Part shown: one piece after another, positions 62,035-64,000 of the stretch
Position numbering within the stretch: position 1 is the stretch's first letter
Layout of the letters: the number at the start of each line of letters is the position of its first letter
NCBI RefSeq assembly: GCF_016405885.1
Contig: NZ_JAEKGC010000001.1
Coordinates: forward strand, 62,001-126,000
Direction: 5' to 3'
Source: Arthrobacter sp. MSA 4-2
Lineage (GTDB): Bacteria; Actinomycetota; Actinomycetes; Actinomycetales; Micrococcaceae
DNA length: 64,000 nt
Notes under the pieces: model-generated
What the model was told of the DNA's origin: nothing
Seen by the model: the letters and a program-made list of their open reading frames with translations, nothing else
The model's database searches: none
Translations under genes and position numbers: made by a program

Positions 62035-63141
62035 GTGCACAGCCTGAACTTCACGGCCATCGATTTTGAGACGGCCAACAGCAAACGCGGATCGGTGTGC
62101 GCCGTCGGGCTCACCAAGGTGCGGGCCGGAGTGGTCACCGAATCGCAGAGCTGGCTCATCCGGCCGCCCGCGGGAATCGACCACTTCGATGCGCGGAACA
62201 TCTCGGTGCATGGGGTCCGTCCGCAGGACGTACTCGGCGCGGACTCCTGGGGGACCTCCCTGCGGCGGATCCTTGCCTTCGCGGCAGGAGACCCCCTTGT
62301 CGCACACAACGCGTCGTTCGACCGTTCGGTGTTCCGGAACGCCTGCCTCGAATCCAACCTCGAGGTGCCCGAGGTCGAGTTCCGCTGCTCGCTCGAGCTG
62401 GCGCGGCGCCAGCTGGACCTCGAGGTTAACCGGCTACCGCAGGTCGCCGAGGCCCTGGGGTTGAGCAGCTTCCGCCACCACGACGCCGGCAGCGACGCCG
62501 AGACGTGCGCGAACGCCGTCCTGGCCATCGCCCGCAGGGACGGGCTCTCCACCCTCGAGCTGCTGTGGCCCGCCAAGCCGCCGAAATCCTCCGGCTCGCA
62601 CCGGTACCGGGGCGAGCCCGCGCTCGCAGATCTTCCGCAGCCCAATCCGTTGGCGGACCCCTCCCACCCGCTGTTCGGCCAGGTCGTCGTCTTCACCGGG
62701 GAGCTCCGCACCCTCGAGCGGCCGGAGGCCATGGCGCAGATTGCTCACCGCGGCGCGGCCAACGCCAAGAACATCACCAAAAAAACAACAATGCTTGTCA
62801 TCGGGCGGCAGGATCCGCACAGCACCCGCGTGGAAATCAGCACGGACAGCGGCAAGGAACGCAAGGCGCTGCAGTACGTCGAGGCGGGTCAGGCAATCCA
62901 AGCCGTCAGCGAAAATCAGCTGCTCGAATGGCTGGCACCTGCGGCCGGTGCGATCGGGGATCCCACCGAGAATTTGGTCCGTGCAGCCGCCCCTTCCCTT
63001 GAGGCGATCCCGGCTCTTGAGGCGCCCGCAGTGCGCCCGGCGGCGATCGAGGCGCCTGCGGCAGGTGCCAGTGGTGCGCCGTTGGAGCTCGTCGCAGCGG
63101 GCATCCTCAAGCTTCTGGGAAGCTTCCGCCGCTCTCGGTAG
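62035..63141 (+). CDS. DEDD 3'-5' exonuclease with C-terminal BRCT domain
   Basis: This 368-residue protein begins FTAIDFETAN (Asp and Glu of Exo I). It continues with 'VAHNASFDRSVFRNAC' (Exo II Asp) and 'HHDAGSDAETCANAVL' (Exo III His/Asp) for a DnaQ-like DEDDh exonuclease. After a linker, 'GQVVVFTGELRTLERPEAMAQIAHRGA' to 'KKTTMLVIGRQD ... GKERKALQYVEAGQAIQAVSENQLLEWL' is a BRCT domain (about 218-305). A low-complexity Ala-rich tail follows. GTG 62035 has AAGGGG upstream; the longer frame from 61921 overlaps the opposing gene region without signal. It is a known actinobacterial arrangement for repair. Confidence 0.9.
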   Translation: MHSLNFTAIDFETANSKRGSVCAVGLTKVRAGVVTESQSWLIRPPAGIDHFDARNISVHGVRPQDVLGADSWGTSLRRILAFAAGDPLVAHNASFDRSVFRNACLESNLEVPEVEFRCSLELARRQLDLEVNRLPQVAEALGLSSFRHHDAGSDAETCANAVLAIARRDGLSTLELLWPAKPPKSSGSHRYRGEPALADLPQPNPLADPSHPLFGQVVVFTGELRTLERPEAMAQIAHRGAANAKNITKKTTMLVIGRQDPHSTRVEISTDSGKERKALQYVEAGQAIQAVSENQLLEWLAPAAGAIGDPTENLVRAAAPSLEAIPALEAPAVRPAAIEAPAAGASGAPLELVAAGILKLLGSFRRSR

Positions 63142-63186
63142 GAGACGGCCACCGGGGTTCCGGAGACCTCGGCGCCCGGGGGAGCT

Positions 63187-63209
63187 GCCGGCCCGTCGAG
63201 GGGGCCGGC
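63187..63209. terminator. Hairpin between the exonuclease and DUF6194 genes
   Basis: GCCGGCCC (63187-63194) and GGGCCGGC (63202-63209) form an 8-bp perfect stem with a 7-base loop. It lies between two converging genes (stops at 63141 and 63219) and could serve both. No T-run is present. Confidence 0.5.
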
Positions 63210-63218
63210 GGGAAGCAC

Positions 63219-63692
63219 TCAGTGCCGCCGGTCGTAGCGCCGCACCGCGTTCTCCCGCGCGTGGAGCAGCAGGGACAGTGCCTTCTCGGCCGTTGCCTCG
63301 CCGGGGTTGAGGATGGACACCCACGCCTGGGAACCGTAGACGGGATGGGGCAGAATGCGGTCCACCTCGGTGAAGTCGAACTCGGACAGGTGCTCGGCGT
63401 GCTGATCGGCCGGGTGGCCCACCAGGTCCTCGTACATCGACTTTCCCACGAAGATATTGAGCCGGAAGATGCCGGGCCGGTTCAGGTCGGAGGCGGTGTC
63501 GAAGCCGGGGTAGTCGCTGACCACAATCGTCGCGAAGGGGTAGCGCCGGTACGTCGGAGCGCTGTCGTCGGGATCGTAGAAGATGAAGGTGTCGCCCCAC
63601 GCGGCCTCGGGCGCGCCGGACTCCTCTGTTGCGGTGTCCACCACGACGCCGGGCAGGTCCGAGACGAAGGCGATGATGTCGTTTTCATCCAC
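63219..63692 (-). CDS. DUF6194 family protein
   Basis: This 157-residue protein has 'DTFIFYDPDDSAPTYRRYPFATIV', 'PGIFRLNIFVGKSMYEDL' and 'DRILPHPVYGSQAWVSILNPGE', the sequence features I associate with DUF6194. It is a small cytoplasmic alpha/beta protein with no signal peptide, no membrane helix and no clear catalytic residues. The end is basic (RRYDRRH). Function is unknown, and the neighbours give no clue. Confidence 0.8.
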   Translation of the reverse strand: MDENDIIAFVSDLPGVVVDTATEESGAPEAAWGDTFIFYDPDDSAPTYRRYPFATIVVSDYPGFDTASDLNRPGIFRLNIFVGKSMYEDLVGHPADQHAEHLSEFDFTEVDRILPHPVYGSQAWVSILNPGEATAEKALSLLLHARENAVRRYDRRH

Positions 63693-63737
63693 CCGTGAAT
63701 GCTCTCAGGCGTCCGGGACTTGCGTAAAGGAGGGGGG

Positions 63738-63775
63738 CCGCCGCTTCACACCGCCGCTTCACACCGCCGCTTCAC
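63738..63775. repeat. 13-bp tandem repeat at the 3' end of the DeoR-type gene
   Basis: CCGCCGCTTCACA occurs twice in full and once with 12 of 13 bases. The stop codon of the leftward regulator (63759-63761) lies inside the middle copy. Since 13 is not a multiple of three, a change in copy number upstream of the stop would alter the last residues. Confidence 0.85.
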
Positions 63776-64000
63776 GACGAGGGTTGACGGTGATCACCGG
63801 TACCGGGAAATGCGAGGCGCGAATAGGATCGAGCAGGTTGTCAGTGATCCCGGCCGTGAACTGGTCGAGGTCGAACACCTTGAAGAGTGCCTCCCTGCCG
63901 AATTTCGAGCTGTCGGCGACGAAAAAGGCTTCCTTCGCAATGGACCGCATGGTCCGCTTCAGTTCGATCTCATAGCTGCTCGTGTTGAAAATGCCCTGCT
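63759..64000 (-). CDS. DeoR/GlpR-family regulator, C-terminal part (runs off the window)
   Basis: The 80 visible residues are the end of the DeoR-type sensor domain. They include 'SYEIELKRTMRSIAKEAFFVADSSKFG' and 'DLDQFTAGITDNLLDP', the conserved C-terminal pattern of this sugar-phosphate-binding repressor family. The helix-turn-helix and the start lie to the right of the window. The protein ends in VNPRREAAV, with the stop inside a 13-base tandem repeat. It is not adjacent to the aldolase/DhaKL operon, so a link to it is unproven. Confidence 0.85.
   Translation of the reverse strand, partial: QGIFNTSSYEIELKRTMRSIAKEAFFVADSSKFGREALFKVFDLDQFTAGITDNLLDPIRASHFPVPVITVNPRREAAV

Noticed and set aside
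62434-63600. Leftward frame over the exonuclease-BRCT and DUF6194 genes
   Set aside because: It spans two real genes in a different frame and is Arg/Gly-rich without motifs.

Overview
The window is high-GC DNA with strong G/C third-codon bias, GTG/TTG starts, AGGA-type ribosome sites and actinobacterial protein families (DUF6361, DUF6308, DUF6544, DUF6194, ScyD/ScyE, HNH plus Excalibur). This points to an actinomycete, most likely a soil Micrococcaceae such as Arthrobacter; the genus is inference from family content, not a database hit. No rRNA, tRNA, integrase, transposase or CRISPR array was recognised.

Positions 1-41500 are a dense defence and genome-maintenance island. A type I restriction-modification operon (830-7921) runs hsdM-hsdM-hsdS-hsdR, with two different methyltransferase subunits in tandem and every junction overlapping. 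It converges on a leftward series (21396-8101): an AddB-like PD-(D/E)XK protein, a UvrD/AddA-like helicase-nuclease, a small restriction-fold-like protein, then a tightly overlapped DUF6361, phospholipase D and SF2 helicase triad. A rightward BRCT gene sits inside this series. Next come two zinc-binding membrane proteins, a lipase-like protein with a glycine-rich membrane segment (23902-25701), a 75-base remnant of a second triad helicase (25803-25877), a DUF6308 plus PD-(D/E)XK pair, a NERD-UvrD helicase, a PLD-helicase-DUF3427 protein with a partner nuclease, and an HSDR_N-type nuclease (38988-40085). At least eight PD-(D/E)XK-type and two PLD-type nuclease modules lie in 40 kb. Decay is also visible: an HNH-Excalibur gene with an in-frame stop and a frameshift, a frameshifted 37160-37872 gene, and a remnant of an ABC permease 3' end at 41427-41505.

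Positions 41691-51389 hold a cell-surface polysaccharide locus: a secreted beta-helix protein, a flippase fused to a GT39-type glycosyltransferase, a CelD-like acetyltransferase, and a leftward operon of one GT2 and two GT4 glycosyltransferases with a PIG-L deacetylase.

Positions 51981-57784 hold a sugar-catabolic cluster: a single-chain GAF/histidine kinase/receiver/LuxR regulator, a GlcG/HbpS-type protein, and an operon for a class II aldolase, a HAD phosphatase, DhaL and DhaK. No DhaM is present in the window. The right end (57895-64000) looks like ordinary chromosome: an ABC-2 exporter with a LolA-like secreted protein, DUF6544, a DEDD exonuclease-BRCT fusion, DUF6194, and the C-terminal part of a DeoR/GlpR regulator that runs off the window.

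The best candidate for an undescribed system is the 8101-21396 series. The tandem-HsdM type I system comes second.
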